Shown: positions 6,651 to 15,224 of the stretch, piece by piece | Position numbering within the stretch: position 1 is the first letter of the stretch | Layout of the letters: each line of letters begins with the position of its first letter | Source of the DNA: Oceanospirillum beijerinckii DSM 7166 | GTDB lineage: Bacteria; Pseudomonadota; Gammaproteobacteria; Pseudomonadales; Halomonadaceae | DNA length: 64,000 nucleotides | Direction: 5' to 3' | NCBI RefSeq assembly: GCF_000422425.1 | Contig: NZ_KE383828.1 | Span: forward strand, 1 to 64,000 | The notes under the pieces: model-generated | Told to the model about the DNA's origin: nothing | Databases searched by the model: none | Seen by the model: the letters and a program-made list of their open reading frames with translations, nothing else | Made by a program: the position numbers and the translations under genes

Positions 6651-6929
6651 CTATTCAGCCGGAAATTTTTGTTTTTGATGAAGAACTCGCATTATTCGAA
6701 TAACTGAACCTTCAACCGAATAAGATACGATCATGGATATTTCAGGGATAATTAACAGCCTGCCGCGAATACCATCACGTTGAACACCCATTAACGGTTG
6801 CTCTAATAAATGCTCAACTTTCTGCTCAATAAGGTCGTCTGTTTTTTCAGCAGCCGCGGGATTGAAGTCATAGAGAAACTCAAAAATTTTCTCCCGATCA
6901 TTTAGTGATTCTTCTTCCCATAGAATCAT
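6651..6929 (-). CDS. RelE/ParE-family toxin
   Basis: A 92-residue protein with the RelE/ParE fold signature: N-terminal helices (LNDREKIFEFLYDFNPAAAE), the central HLLEQPLMGVQRDGIRGRLL and the closing strands MIVSYSVEGSVIRIMRVLHQ. Members either cleave mRNA at the ribosome or inhibit gyrase; the sequence does not decide which. The start overlaps the antitoxin stop by four bases (ATGA), giving translational coupling. The gene is oriented against the cassette array, like the RES module. Confidence 0.85.
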   Translation of the reverse strand: MILWEEESLNDREKIFEFLYDFNPAAAEKTDDLIEQKVEHLLEQPLMGVQRDGIRGRLLIIPEISMIVSYSVEGSVIRIMRVLHQKQKFPAE

Positions 6930-7210
6930 ATTTGTCCTTGTCTTCGAATTTTTGCTTTACGCTCTGCCATTCTATTTTTGGCTTTATCATGTTCTACAAA
7001 TACCGATGCTCCTGAGTCAAGCTTCTCAAAGGCAAGGTTAACTTGCTCTGTAAGCCAAGAGTCATGAGACAATACTTTGCGCTGTTGCTCGGCAAGCTGC
7101 TCAGTCAGTTCACGGCATGCGTCGCTTATTGTGCGGCCTTGGCTTTCAGCCATAATTTGGGCTAAACGCTTAGTCTCTTCGTCAATGCGAAACTGGATTC
7201 TGGTATCCAT
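6926..7210 (-). CDS. RelB/DinJ-family antitoxin
   Basis: A 94-residue partner of the RelE/ParE toxin. The N-terminus (MDTRIQFRIDEETKRLAQIM) has the ribbon-helix-helix pattern of RelB/DinJ antitoxins and would bind its own promoter. The charged C-terminus would wrap around the toxin. A strong Shine-Dalgarno (AGGAG on the minus strand, about 7215-7220) lies a few bases before the ATG. A promoter-like pair lies just upstream (7238-7266). Confidence 0.82.
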   Translation of the reverse strand: MDTRIQFRIDEETKRLAQIMAESQGRTISDACRELTEQLAEQQRKVLSHDSWLTEQVNLAFEKLDSGASVFVEHDKAKNRMAERKAKIRRQGQI

Positions 7211-7237
7211 AGTCAGCTCCTAATACTGTGTGTACAA

Positions 7238-7266
7238 ATGTTAGCACTGGGTATGTATAAGGGCAA
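7238..7266 (-). promoter_or_regulatory. candidate promoter of the RelB/RelE module
   Basis: On the minus strand TTGCCC (7266-7261) and TAACAT (7243-7238) are spaced by 17 bases, ending 28 bases from the antitoxin start. A cassette gene facing the wrong way needs its own promoter, which supports the call. It abuts the putative attC at 7265. Confidence 0.4.
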
Positions 7267-7320
7267 CTAACGAACGGCTAGAGGAGTTGGCTCACGTGGC
7301 CGTTTTAATATGCGTTGGGT
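7265..7320 (+). repeat. probable short attC site 5, right end of the cassette array
   Basis: An R''-like AACTAAC (7265-7271, one base off consensus) and a perfect R' GTTGGGT (7314-7320) flank a stem GAACGGC / GCCGTTT. The 56-base length is at the low end for attC. No cassette feature appears to its right, and a core-type gene starts at 7440. This would make it the last site of the array. Confidence 0.5.
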
Positions 7321-7439
7321 TAGTGCGGAAACCCTTAACGCAGGATTGTCGTCAAAATGTAAAAGTGTGGGACAAACGGGCCATTGTGGGATAATCTTCT
7401 GGAAAAATAGAAGATAACCCCTTGAATTGTGGAGTAGTT

Positions 7440-7922
7440 ATGCCAATCTCCGATGATATGGTTGTACAGTTTTTCTACACGGTAAAAGATGAGAATGGTC
7501 AGGCTTTAGAGTCTAATGTCGGTGATGAGCCTGTGGCCTATCTGCATGGTCATAAGAATATGATGCCGGGTGTTGAAAAGGCGCTGGCTGGTCGTGAAAC
7601 GGGTGAAAGCTTTTCTGTGACTTTGCCACCTGAAGAGACCTACGGTAAGCGTGTGGAAGGCAGCGAGCAGCGTGTACCTGTAAAACATCTGATGGGGGCT
7701 AAGAAGTGGAAGCCGGGTATGATGGCGGTTATTCAAACGGAGCAGGGCCAGCGTCAGGTGACTATTTTGAAGGTGGGTAAGTTTATGGCGACGATTGATA
7801 CCAATCACCCTATGGCGGGTAAAACGCTGACGTTTGAGTTGCAGGTGGGTGATGTGCGTGATGCGACGGCGGAAGAGAAGGCCCATGGTCATGCTCACGG
7901 TATTGGTGGCCATCATCACTGA
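7440..7922 (+). CDS. slyD: FKBP-type peptidyl-prolyl isomerase, SlyD-like
   Basis: A 160-residue FKBP of the SlyD type. The FKBP core is split by a chaperone insert: YLHGHKNMMPGVEKAL (about 35-50) precedes the insert-in-flap region (about 70-118), and NHPMAGKTLTFEL closes the core. The C-terminus is rich in histidine (HGHAHGIGGHHH), a short version of the metal-binding tail used in nickel handling. It would isomerise prolyl bonds and act as a cytosolic chaperone. The ATG at 7440 follows GGAG at 7431; the open frame extends to 7422 but lacks a better start. Confidence 0.9.
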   Translation: MPISDDMVVQFFYTVKDENGQALESNVGDEPVAYLHGHKNMMPGVEKALAGRETGESFSVTLPPEETYGKRVEGSEQRVPVKHLMGAKKWKPGMMAVIQTEQGQRQVTILKVGKFMATIDTNHPMAGKTLTFELQVGDVRDATAEEKAHGHAHGIGGHHH

Positions 7923-7985
7923 TTGGTAGGTGGCGCTTTGACTTGCGATGTTTATCTGAAGTGTGGTGTTGTGATCACTTGAGAT

Positions 7986-8014
7986 AAAAAAGCCGCCTGA
8001 ATCTACAGGCGGCA
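7986..8014 (-). terminator. intrinsic terminator of the TorF-like porin gene
   Basis: A perfect stem GCCGCCTG / CAGGCGGC (7992-8013) is followed on the minus strand by a run of six T. It lies about 90 bases past the end of the porin gene at 8103. On the plus strand no T run follows, so it serves the minus strand. Confidence 0.8.
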
Positions 8015-8102
8015 ATGCGAAACATAAGTGAGTCACGATTGAAACATCAGCCCTGTCATGCTGAAGAGTAGAGTGGACAGGGCTGAGATAGCGCTGAAAG
8101 GA

Positions 8103-8795
8103 TTATAGAGATCGGGAAACGGATAGGATCAGGGTGTCATCATTACGGAATGCGCCTTTGTCTGTCTCATCTGCGTCATCGATATTGTTGATCAGGTATG
8201 AAGCGGTAAGATCCATACCGGCCACTGAACCGGAGACGGAGATGGATGCGTCCTGATAGTCGTCGATATCGGCTTTACCCCAGTAATCACCAAAAGAGTG
8301 GCCTACGTGCAGATCAACAGAGATATCGTCGTTGACGGCAAGGCTGTAGTCTAATGCGATGTATTGGGCGGACTCATCCAGATTGGCGTAGTCGTTTGAG
8401 TAGGCAAAAGTGGCCGACAGATCGCCGTAGTAAAGCCCTGCGATAATCTCTGCGTAGTCTGCATCGGCAGCGTCATACCCTGGATAGGTGTAGTAGTTGA
8501 AAGAGACGTCGTAGCTCAGATCGTCGTTGATATCTGCGCCGTAACCGATGTAGTAATCGATTTCCAGGTTAGCATCGTCACCCCAATCAACGTTACTGCC
8601 CCAGGCACCGATATAAACACCGTTATCAAAAGCCGCATCAAGGCTGCCTTGGATCGCTGCATCACCGGAGGTTTGAGAGATACCACGGGAACGATAGTCT
8701 GTGGTGAACCCTACGGTACCAGACATCTCAGCAGCTTGTGCTCCTGTTACTGCAAAAGCCAGGGCCAGACCGGAAAGGGTTTGCTTCATATTCAT
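8103..8795 (-). CDS. TorF-family putative outer-membrane porin
   Basis: A 230-residue protein with a signal peptide (TLSGLALAFAVTGAQA, cleaved after AQA near residue 22). The mature part is rich in alternating aromatic/Asp strands (VGFTTDYRSRGISQT, IDYYIGYGADINDDLSYDVS) and ends in a strand with Leu instead of the usual terminal Phe. FTTDYRSRGISQT is the hallmark of the TorF (gcw_chp) family of beta-barrel proteins. A small outer-membrane channel is likely; the solute is unknown. The gene stands alone on the minus strand with its own terminator. Direct repeats TATCCCTCAG (8862-8871 and 8876-8885) lie upstream. Confidence 0.85.
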   Translation of the reverse strand: MNMKQTLSGLALAFAVTGAQAAEMSGTVGFTTDYRSRGISQTSGDAAIQGSLDAAFDNGVYIGAWGSNVDWGDDANLEIDYYIGYGADINDDLSYDVSFNYYTYPGYDAADADYAEIIAGLYYGDLSATFAYSNDYANLDESAQYIALDYSLAVNDDISVDLHVGHSFGDYWGKADIDDYQDASISVSGSVAGMDLTASYLINNIDDADETDKGAFRNDDTLILSVSRSL

Positions 8796-8861
8796 GCTTA
8801 TTCCTCATTGTTATTATTCAACCGAGGACCTTATTCTCTGTTGCAGCGCGAGAGTTGGGTA

Positions 8862-8885
8862 TATCCCTCAGGAGGTATCCCTCAG
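8862..8885. repeat. 14-bp-spaced direct repeat upstream of the porin gene
   Basis: TATCCCTCAG occurs at 8862-8871 and again at 8876-8885, 66-90 bases before the porin start. A regulator binding site is possible. No known motif was recognised. Confidence 0.4.
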
Positions 8886-9003
8886 TGGGTAGAACTGAAA
8901 GTCCCAGGTAAACATGTCGTAAATAAGCAAGTGTCAGAGCAAACTCCCTTTAATGGCTTATAAAAAGAGCTTATGACTAAAATATGACGACATTCAGTAA
9001 TAT

Positions 9004-9933
9004 CTACTTGCCCTGACGGCGAATAAATCCCGGCGTTTGTTCAAAATGCTGTTTAAAAGCTTTACTAAAAGCGGATTCGGAGGAGTAACCGGATGATTCT
9101 GCGATGGTAAACATACTGTCGTCACCCTGCTGCAAACGTTGCTTGGCCTTTTGCATGCGCCAATCAACTAAGTAGCTTTTAGGTGGCATGCCTACCATTG
9201 CGGAGAATTTTTCGGTAAAGGCGGTGCGTGATAGTGCCAGTTCACTGGCCAGGCGTTCTACATTCCAGTAAGCCTCTTCATCCCCATGGATCAGGTTCAG
9301 TGCCAGGCCGATTTGGGGATCAGCCAGGGCGGAGATATAGCCCAGATTGCCCTTGTGCTGATTCATATAAAAGCGGATCAGCTGAATAAAGAGGACTTCG
9401 GTCAGTCTATCGACCATGACAGATGAACCCGGTGATGCAGTATGAGATTCATTGGCCAATACCATAGCGATGGTTCTTAACCAGTCCAGATCGGGTGTTT
9501 CAGATGCTTTAATATGAATAAAGCAGGGCAGGTCTTTTAGGAATGGATGGTCAAGGGAAAAATCGTAGTTAAAAGAACCGCACAACAAGGTGTGAGTCAC
9601 AGGATGCAGATCATGAGGAGAGAAAGGGTTGCTACCGGATTGTATCTGTTCCACCACTTGCTGAGCAGGCAGGCGATGACTTCTGGAGTGAGAGCCGATC
9701 CAGTGGGCGCAGCCGGTAGGGAAGGCGACGATATCGCCCTGATCCAGATGCAAGGGTTGGCTTTCATGGTGCTGCTGCAACCAGCAGCGTCCCCGAACAA
9801 CCACATGGAATAAACCGTTTTGGTTATAGTCGATCTCCATGCCCCAGGGAGAAGCAAAATCGGAACAGAAATAGCTATCTCCTTTAAGACGTATGGTTTT
9901 TAATACATCCGCAAGTGCATCACTCTGCTCCAT
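9004..9933 (-). CDS. AraC-family regulator with cupin sensor domain
   Basis: A 309-residue regulator. The N-terminal cupin (LFHVVVRGRCWL, HLDQGDIVAFPTGCAHWIG) would sense a small ligand. The C-terminus has two helix-turn-helix motifs: WNVERLASELALSRTAFTEK and FTIAESSGYSSESAFSKAFK, the latter with the family-typical P-x-x-F-I-R ending. The target genes are unknown. It is transcribed divergently from a glutaredoxin gene. The 142-base gap has an inverted repeat GAACAAAAT/ATTTTGTTC that could be its operator. Confidence 0.9.
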   Translation of the reverse strand: MEQSDALADVLKTIRLKGDSYFCSDFASPWGMEIDYNQNGLFHVVVRGRCWLQQHHESQPLHLDQGDIVAFPTGCAHWIGSHSRSHRLPAQQVVEQIQSGSNPFSPHDLHPVTHTLLCGSFNYDFSLDHPFLKDLPCFIHIKASETPDLDWLRTIAMVLANESHTASPGSSVMVDRLTEVLFIQLIRFYMNQHKGNLGYISALADPQIGLALNLIHGDEEAYWNVERLASELALSRTAFTEKFSAMVGMPPKSYLVDWRMQKAKQRLQQGDDSMFTIAESSGYSSESAFSKAFKQHFEQTPGFIRRQGK

Positions 9934-9984
9934 CGCTGTCTCCTTTGTATATGGGTTGTACAGAGTAGTTTAACCTGATGTTTT

Positions 9985-10028
9985 GAACAAAATGACAATT
10001 ATGGTCAACAAAAAATCATATTTTGTTC
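9985..10028. promoter_or_regulatory. inverted repeat between AraC regulator and glutaredoxin genes
   Basis: GAACAAAAT (9985-9993) and ATTTTGTTC (10020-10028) are perfect 9-base inverted arms with centres 35 bases apart. They lie in the divergent promoter region, 48 bases before the glutaredoxin start. A dimeric regulator site is plausible. Confidence 0.45.
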
Positions 10029-10075
10029 GCTAAAACCCCGGCATAATATCAGCATTCGTTAAAGGAAGTAGATTT

Positions 10076-10375
10076 ATGAGTACATTAGACCAACTTACCC
10101 CTGAAACAGTTGCCGGTTTTTCTTTATATCACTATGACTCTTGCCCATTCTGCGTGATGACGCGCCGGGTGATTGATCAGACAGCATTGGATATTGAGCT
10201 GAGAAATATTCAACTGAATCCGGAGCATCGCGCTGAGCTGATGAAAAATGGCGGTAAGTCTCAGGTGCCTTGCCTGCGCATCGATATGAAAGATGGCCGT
10301 AGTGGCTGGTTGTATGAGTCAACGGATATTATGCACTTTGTGCGTGACTATGCTGACAAGTTCCAAGCGGCATAA
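10076..10375 (+). CDS. glutaredoxin-like protein (CPFC active site)
   Basis: A 99-residue thioredoxin-fold protein with the active site CPFC in SLYHYDSCPFCVMTRRVI (about 16-33), the cis-Pro region KSQVPCLRI, and the glutathione-site-like YESTDIMHFV. It would reduce disulfides or glutathionylated proteins in the cytoplasm. GGAAG (10063-10068) lies eight bases before the ATG. It is divergent from the AraC regulator at 9933. An extra cysteine follows the cis-Pro (VPC). Confidence 0.88.
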   Translation: MSTLDQLTPETVAGFSLYHYDSCPFCVMTRRVIDQTALDIELRNIQLNPEHRAELMKNGGKSQVPCLRIDMKDGRSGWLYESTDIMHFVRDYADKFQAA

Positions 10376-10472
10376 GCTGGCTTGATTACGCGCTTGATTT
10401 TGTGATTGATAGATATCCGGGTTCAATCCGTAACCTGGATATTGAGATAATGCCTATGTCAGAGGTTGTTTG

Positions 10473-11138
10473 ATGCTTAATATGGATTTCAGTAAAAGAG
10501 TGGTGCTTGATACCCGAGATCAGAATTGGGTCGCCAGTCCGATGGCTGGAGTCTGGCGAAAACCTCTGGCGCGGGAAGAGGCCGAGCGGGGTCATGCTAC
10601 CAGCATTGTTCGTTATGAGCCCGGAGCCCGTTTTTCACCCCATGATCATCCTAAGGGTGAAGAGATTCTGGTATTAGAGGGCACTTTTTCTGACGAAAGT
10701 GGCGATTATCCTGCGGGTTCTTATTTTCGCAATCCAGAAGGGTTTCGTCATGGCCCTTTCAGTGAAGAGGGCTGCATTATTCTGGTCAAACTCCACCAGT
10801 TTCAGCCGGATGATAGCGAACATGTCTGTATTGATACGCAGATTAATGGGCTTGGTTCCTGTGATTTTGGGGGATCTGACTCAGCTGAGCGCCAGCGAAT
10901 ACCTTTGCATCGTCATAATCAAGAGCGTGTTGCCCTGGAGTTCTGGCCAGCAGGTACCGAACAGGATGCGGCAGAGTTATCTGGTGGTGAAGAGCTCTAC
11001 ATCATAAAAGGGGAGTTGATTGATGATGCGGGGCGTTATACCGAAGGCCATTGGGTGAGAAACCCTATAGGTTTTCAGTGTGGAGCCCGTAAAGTTGAGC
11101 AAGATACCCTGTTTTGGCGTAAAACAGGGCACCTGTAA
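10473..11138 (+). CDS. double cupin protein (ChrR-like cupin)
   Basis: About 221 residues forming two cupin repeats. The first carries HDHPKGEEILVLEGTF (metal ligands His, His, Glu), and the second LHRHNQERVALEFW and GGEELYIIKGEL. Such ChrR-type cupins bind Zn or Mn and occur as the sensor part of anti-sigma factors or as free-standing dioxygenase-like proteins. No anti-sigma zinc-binding N-terminus is present here, so it is probably not an anti-sigma factor. AGAGG (10461-10465) supports the ATG at 10473. The function is otherwise unknown. Confidence 0.78.
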   Translation: MLNMDFSKRVVLDTRDQNWVASPMAGVWRKPLAREEAERGHATSIVRYEPGARFSPHDHPKGEEILVLEGTFSDESGDYPAGSYFRNPEGFRHGPFSEEGCIILVKLHQFQPDDSEHVCIDTQINGLGSCDFGGSDSAERQRIPLHRHNQERVALEFWPAGTEQDAAELSGGEELYIIKGELIDDAGRYTEGHWVRNPIGFQCGARKVEQDTLFWRKTGHL

Positions 11139-11143
11139 GCGGG

Positions 11144-11173
11144 CTGGCTAAGGGCGTTTAAAGCCAGGTTTTA
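11144..11173 (+). terminator. weak terminator after the cupin gene
   Basis: CTGGCT (11144-11149) can pair with AGCCAG (11162-11167), followed by GTTTTA. It lies six bases after the cupin stop and before a convergent gene. The short stem and T run limit confidence. Confidence 0.45.
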
Positions 11174-11199
11174 CTCACTGAACAAAAAAGCCCGGCTGA

Positions 11200-12783
11200 T
11201 CAGGAAAGAGAAGGGGACGGCTCAAGTGGCTCCCAATCCATCTGAACCAGTCTGCGTTCATGGCTGTTAAAGATCAGCCCCACATAAAATACCGTTTTAC
11301 CGGAATGGCGGTATTTTTCCCCATAAGCTTTTTCCTTAAGTTGCACCAAAGCCGGATTGGGTTCAAAAGGCGTAAACTCTTTTCTTTCATCCCGCTTGAA
11401 TTCCATCACGTAAATATAATCCCCCAGCATTACCGTCATATCGATCTGTACTCTGTTTCTGGTTGATTCAGGAATAACTGTTGCGTTGATATTGGAGAAA
11501 AAAGCATAGGCAACCGAGGTGTAAAAGCCTTTAAACTCTTCAATGATCTGAAGCTTATAACTGCGCCAGGGGATCAGGTCAAAAATATAGATCAGCTCAT
11601 GTTTTAAGGCGGGAAGGTCACCATCGCTTAATGCCCGATAGAGGTTTTGACGCAGTGTTTTGCTTTCCTCTTCGATACTGGCATAACCGGCAATCAGTTG
11701 ATTGCCCAATGCACTGCGCACATCACGGTTAGGGATTTTAAGCTTGTAGCTTTGTTCGCCCAGTTCATCGGTGTAAACCTTATCAAGAGCCAAATAACCT
11801 TTTTGGAACATCAGGGTGACGGGGTTGATATGCTCAACGTCAAATGAGTCTAAGATATCGTCACTGACCTCCAGCTGTTCAAAATCAGGCAGGAAATAGC
11901 GATGTCGTTGCAGCAAGCGCAGTAAAAAGGAGGGTCTTCCGGTTTCAAACCAGTAACTGCGGTATTGTTTGTCTTTCGCTGCAAATAACATCACAGCGTA
12001 AGGGTTGAAGATCTCTGTACCAAGGAACTGGTAGCCGCCGTACCAATCTCTGAGTTGCTGCCAGTCAACGCCAGAGAGGTGTTCTGCCATCTGGGTTTCA
12101 AGTTCTACCTGAGTAAAACCACAAATATCGGAAAAACGTTGGTCCAGTGATATATCCACCAGTTGGTTAATCCCACTAAAGAGCTTCACCTTGGTTGACT
12201 TGGTGATACCCGTCATAAAGATAAAGTGGATATGAGCATCCTGAGCTTTCAGGACGGAATAGAGGCCTTTAAGGCCAGATAAGATTCCATTGGCTGACTT
12301 GGGGGTGTTTAAGTTATCCAGAATATTCCTGTCGTATTCATCCAGCAGAACAACCACTTTCTGCTGGTAATGATGGTGCGTTTCCCTGATGAGTTGCTCG
12401 AAATAGTTGATGCTGTCCTCACAGGGGGCGAACTCAAGTCCCAGACGCTGTTGGTTATTGGCCAGCAACTGGTGCATACGGCGATCCAGTTCTTCACGGT
12501 TGGAGACACTGCCTGAAGAAAAGTCGAGTTTGATAACCGGGTACTTAGTCAGCCAGTCCCATTTGTTCGCGATATAAAGCCCCTCAAACAGAGCTTGGTT
12601 ACCCTCAAATAGTTGTTGCATGGTATCCAGTAATAAGCTTTTGCCAAAACGTCCGGGGCGAGACAGGAAGTTGGCCTTGGCAGATTGCACCATGCGTAAA
12701 ATATGCTCGGTTTTATCGATGTAGAGGTAATTGTTCTCACGAATTTCTGCAAAGGTTTCAATGGCAAGGGGGAGCTTTTTCAT
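11200..12783 (-). CDS. AAA-ATPase-like protein with C-terminal PD-(D/E)XK domain
   Basis: A 527-residue protein of the family that pairs an AAA-ATPase-like domain with a PD-(D/E)XK nuclease-like domain. The start LPLAIETFAEIRENNYLYIDKT is the family signature. The P-loop-like SRPGRFGKSLLL is at about 41-52, Walker B-like VVVLLDEYDRNI at about 143-154, and the nuclease-like core RVQIDMTVMLGDYIYVMEFK lies near the C-terminus. Such proteins are common, often in many copies, in bacteria with transferred DNA; the role is unknown. It is a single minus-strand gene. A nucleotide-driven nuclease function is inferred from the folds, not shown. Confidence 0.85.
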   Translation of the reverse strand: MKKLPLAIETFAEIRENNYLYIDKTEHILRMVQSAKANFLSRPGRFGKSLLLDTMQQLFEGNQALFEGLYIANKWDWLTKYPVIKLDFSSGSVSNREELDRRMHQLLANNQQRLGLEFAPCEDSINYFEQLIRETHHHYQQKVVVLLDEYDRNILDNLNTPKSANGILSGLKGLYSVLKAQDAHIHFIFMTGITKSTKVKLFSGINQLVDISLDQRFSDICGFTQVELETQMAEHLSGVDWQQLRDWYGGYQFLGTEIFNPYAVMLFAAKDKQYRSYWFETGRPSFLLRLLQRHRYFLPDFEQLEVSDDILDSFDVEHINPVTLMFQKGYLALDKVYTDELGEQSYKLKIPNRDVRSALGNQLIAGYASIEEESKTLRQNLYRALSDGDLPALKHELIYIFDLIPWRSYKLQIIEEFKGFYTSVAYAFFSNINATVIPESTRNRVQIDMTVMLGDYIYVMEFKRDERKEFTPFEPNPALVQLKEKAYGEKYRHSGKTVFYVGLIFNSHERRLVQMDWEPLEPSPSLS

Positions 12784-13234
12784 AACAGTAATCCGTTGTG
12801 GCGGTTTTGATTTAGTGTAGTCAAAACCTGGCCTCGGGTAGGATCATTAAGAGGAATATTGAGTTGTCTTAAATTTATATAAATTAGCCTGATTTTGTTA
12901 ATTTATTGGAGTGACAGTAAGAATATTCTGATAAATATGCTGCAAATCACTAATATCAAAGGCGTTTCTGTCGTTTTTGCTTTGCTCGCTATAGGGGGGG
13001 AACGCTATAATAAAGCCGACAATAAGCTTCGTAATGTCAGCAGGCTTCACTCCTGTCAGGGACGATGGCAAGCTTGTTTCGACCTGAAGGGATAAGTCAA
13101 AACGTGGCATATTGAATTAGGACGTTTTAGCACAATGTTTAATTTTGTTTCTCACGCAATTGACCGGCCAATGCTATGCTGTCCCTTCAGAACTACTGTT
13201 GTGATTGAGTTTTGGCATCAAGCGGATTGATATA
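12784..13234. other. 451-base gene-free stretch upstream of HDOD gene
   Basis: No credible gene. It holds the divergent promoter regions of the AAA-ATPase gene and the HDOD gene. TTGCTC (12982-12987) and TATAAT (13006-13011) with an 18-base spacer form a promoter-like pair for the plus strand, about 220 bases before the HDOD start; a G-run (12994-13000) lies inside the spacer. Confidence 0.45.
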
Positions 13235-14488
13235 ATGGCCATAGAACCAAATACACTGGCTCCTGAAGTATTAGCCAAGTTCCCTGTTTTTGCAGAACTG
13301 CCTGAGGAACAGCGTATTTTCCTTAGCTATAATTTACAGTTGCTAAGAATAAACGCCGGACAGCGTATTATCAGTAGTCCAGTTCATGACCATCTTGAGT
13401 TCTTTGTTGTATCGGGTTCATTGGCTATTGAACTAAACGCAGGGGAGCAGAGAAGGGTTGCCGCAGACAGTGAGCTTAGCTCTATTCAATTTGAGCAGTT
13501 TGATAGTGGTTTTGAAATAGTTGCCATCGAAGATACAGAATACTTTTCGGTACATAACGAGTTGCTGGAGCTGTTGCATGGGCGTGATGATAAGTCATCT
13601 GAGCATTACCTTACGATCCAGGCAGGCAGCGACAGCCACGAGATTGTGCATGACTTCTATCAATCACTGGCCAAAAACAGGGTTACCTTACCCAGCTTGC
13701 CGGAACTGGTCAAAAAAATCAGTCATCTGATGAGTGATGATAAGTTGGGGGCTAACAAGCTGTCCCAGCTGATCGCCTCTGATGCTAATATCACTGCCCG
13801 TTTGCTGCGTATGGCAAACAGTCCTTTCTACCGTGGTTTAATTGAGATTACCCAGCTCAGTGATGCCATCACACGGTTGGGGTTAACAACTACCCGCCAT
13901 TTAATTACGGCGTTTACAGTAAAAGATGCTACTGATAGCCAGTTGCCTAACTGGATTAAAAAACGTCAATTAAAGAGTTGGAAGAATAGTATTCAGTTAG
14001 GCGCGTTATGCTACGTTCTGGCAAAACAATGTGATCGCCTGGTGCCTGAAGAAGCGATGTTAGCAGGCTTATTGCACAATATTGGTGAACTGCCGTTATT
14101 GAATTTTGCCGCGGAGCACCCTTATCTTGAACGTGAACCTGAAATTCTGGATGAGATACTGGCCGATGCGAGTAGTCGGGTAGGGGCTATTATTTTGCAT
14201 AAGTGGAACTTGCCGAAAGCTTTGGTTACGGCAGTTCAACACAGTGATACCTGGTTCTTTGAGCCCTATGAAAGTAAACCTACCTTAACCGATGTGTTGA
14301 TTGTTGCTCGTCTTTACAGTTTGACTATGCATAAGAGTGGTGTGCACTGCAGTAGTTTACCTACATTTGACCAATTACCTTCCTACCGCAAGCTCTGTTC
14401 AGGGCAGATGGACCCGGATGCGACTATTTCTATTCTGGAAAATGCCCGTGAGCAGGTGGCTGAAATGAAAGCGCTGCTTAATAGCTAA
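13235..14488 (+). CDS. HDOD-domain protein with N-terminal cyclic-nucleotide-binding-like fold
   Basis: About 417 residues. The first 120 resemble a cNMP-binding (CRP-like) beta-roll (FPVFAELPEEQRIFLSYNLQ, then GSLAIELNAGEQRRVAA). The C-terminal part is an HDOD domain, with LPSLPELVKKISHLMSDDKL, ASDANITARLLRMANSPFYRG and LLHNIGELPLLNF. HDOD proteins are non-catalytic HD relatives in signalling and motility or biofilm control. Residues 1-10 of the longest frame (TTG at 13205) are probably not translated; ATG at 13235 gives MAIEPNTLAPEV. Ligand binding by the N-domain cannot be judged. Confidence 0.85.
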   Translation: MAIEPNTLAPEVLAKFPVFAELPEEQRIFLSYNLQLLRINAGQRIISSPVHDHLEFFVVSGSLAIELNAGEQRRVAADSELSSIQFEQFDSGFEIVAIEDTEYFSVHNELLELLHGRDDKSSEHYLTIQAGSDSHEIVHDFYQSLAKNRVTLPSLPELVKKISHLMSDDKLGANKLSQLIASDANITARLLRMANSPFYRGLIEITQLSDAITRLGLTTTRHLITAFTVKDATDSQLPNWIKKRQLKSWKNSIQLGALCYVLAKQCDRLVPEEAMLAGLLHNIGELPLLNFAAEHPYLEREPEILDEILADASSRVGAIILHKWNLPKALVTAVQHSDTWFFEPYESKPTLTDVLIVARLYSLTMHKSGVHCSSLPTFDQLPSYRKLCSGQMDPDATISILENAREQVAEMKALLNS

Positions 14489-14643
14489 GCAGTGTTTTAC
14501 AATTTACTTTTTGCCTTTGGTCAGATGAATAAACCTTTATTTTCTTTAAATTCAATATCATAGCCTGATTTTTACTCTTAATTCAGAATAGAGTTTGTTC
14601 TGGTCTTGCTAAAATATGGTTTTTCATCTTTTCGGAGTTAGAT

Positions 14644-14994
14644 ATGACTATTGAGCGTATTGAAGTAGGTCAGCGTATGAGCCGCATCGTAAAACACAAT
14701 GGTACGATTTACCTGTGTGGCCAAGTTGCTGCTGATGCAAGTGCAGATATTGCTGAACAGACACGCACAACCCTGGAAAAGGTTGAAAAACTGCTTGAAC
14801 AGGCGGGTTCTGACAAAGAGCATATTTTGTCTGTGACTGTTTATGTGCGCGATATGAAAGATTTTGCTGCAATGAACGAAGTATGGGATGCCTGGGTACC
14901 GGAAGGTTTTGCTCCAGCCCGTGCCTGTGTTGAAGCTCGCATGGCTCGCCCTGAGCTGTTGGTTGAAATGACTGTAGTTGCGGCCGAGAAGTAA
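14644..14994 (+). CDS. RidA-family (YjgF/YER057c/UK114) protein
   Basis: A 116-residue RidA-superfamily protein: [37 protein letters not shown] and the C-terminal [20 protein letters not shown]. The Arg in VEARMA, used by RidA for 2-aminoacrylate deamination, is in place. It would hydrolyse reactive enamine/imine intermediates, though the subgroup is not the canonical RidA. CGGAG (14633-14637) is the ribosome site. A hairpin terminator follows. Confidence 0.88.
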   Translation: MTIERIEVGQRMSRIVKHNGTIYLCGQVAADASADIAEQTRTTLEKVEKLLEQAGSDKEHILSVTVYVRDMKDFAAMNEVWDAWVPEGFAPARACVEARMARPELLVEMTVVAAEK

Positions 14995-15030
14995 TACGCC
15001 AGCCCTGCAGTATCATACGACATCGTTAAG

Positions 15031-15064
15031 CCCTGGCTGTTTTTGATGATGCCAGGGTTTGTTT
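15031..15064 (+). terminator. intrinsic terminator of the RidA-family gene
   Basis: CCCTGGC (15031-15037) pairs with GCCAGGG (15051-15057), followed by TTTGTTT. A related copy CACCAGGGTTTAATTACCTTTT follows shortly after. Confidence 0.7.
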
Positions 15065-15177
15065 GATGGCACCAGGGTTTAATTACCTTTTATTAAGACC
15101 GTTTTTACAGATCCCGCTACAGGATATCGTGACAGATATTGATATAAAGACGCGTTGATCAGCTGTCATAACAAAAG

Positions 15178-15206
15178 GGGCCAATCAGAATTCCGACTGG
15201 CCCTGT
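15178..15206 (-). terminator. intrinsic terminator of the DUF3010 gene
   Basis: On the minus strand GGGCCAGTCGG pairs with CTGATTGGCCC, followed by CTTTTG. It lies about 20 bases past the end of the minus-strand gene at 15225. Confidence 0.7.
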
Positions 15207-15224
15207 ACGCATTGTTAGGCGTTG

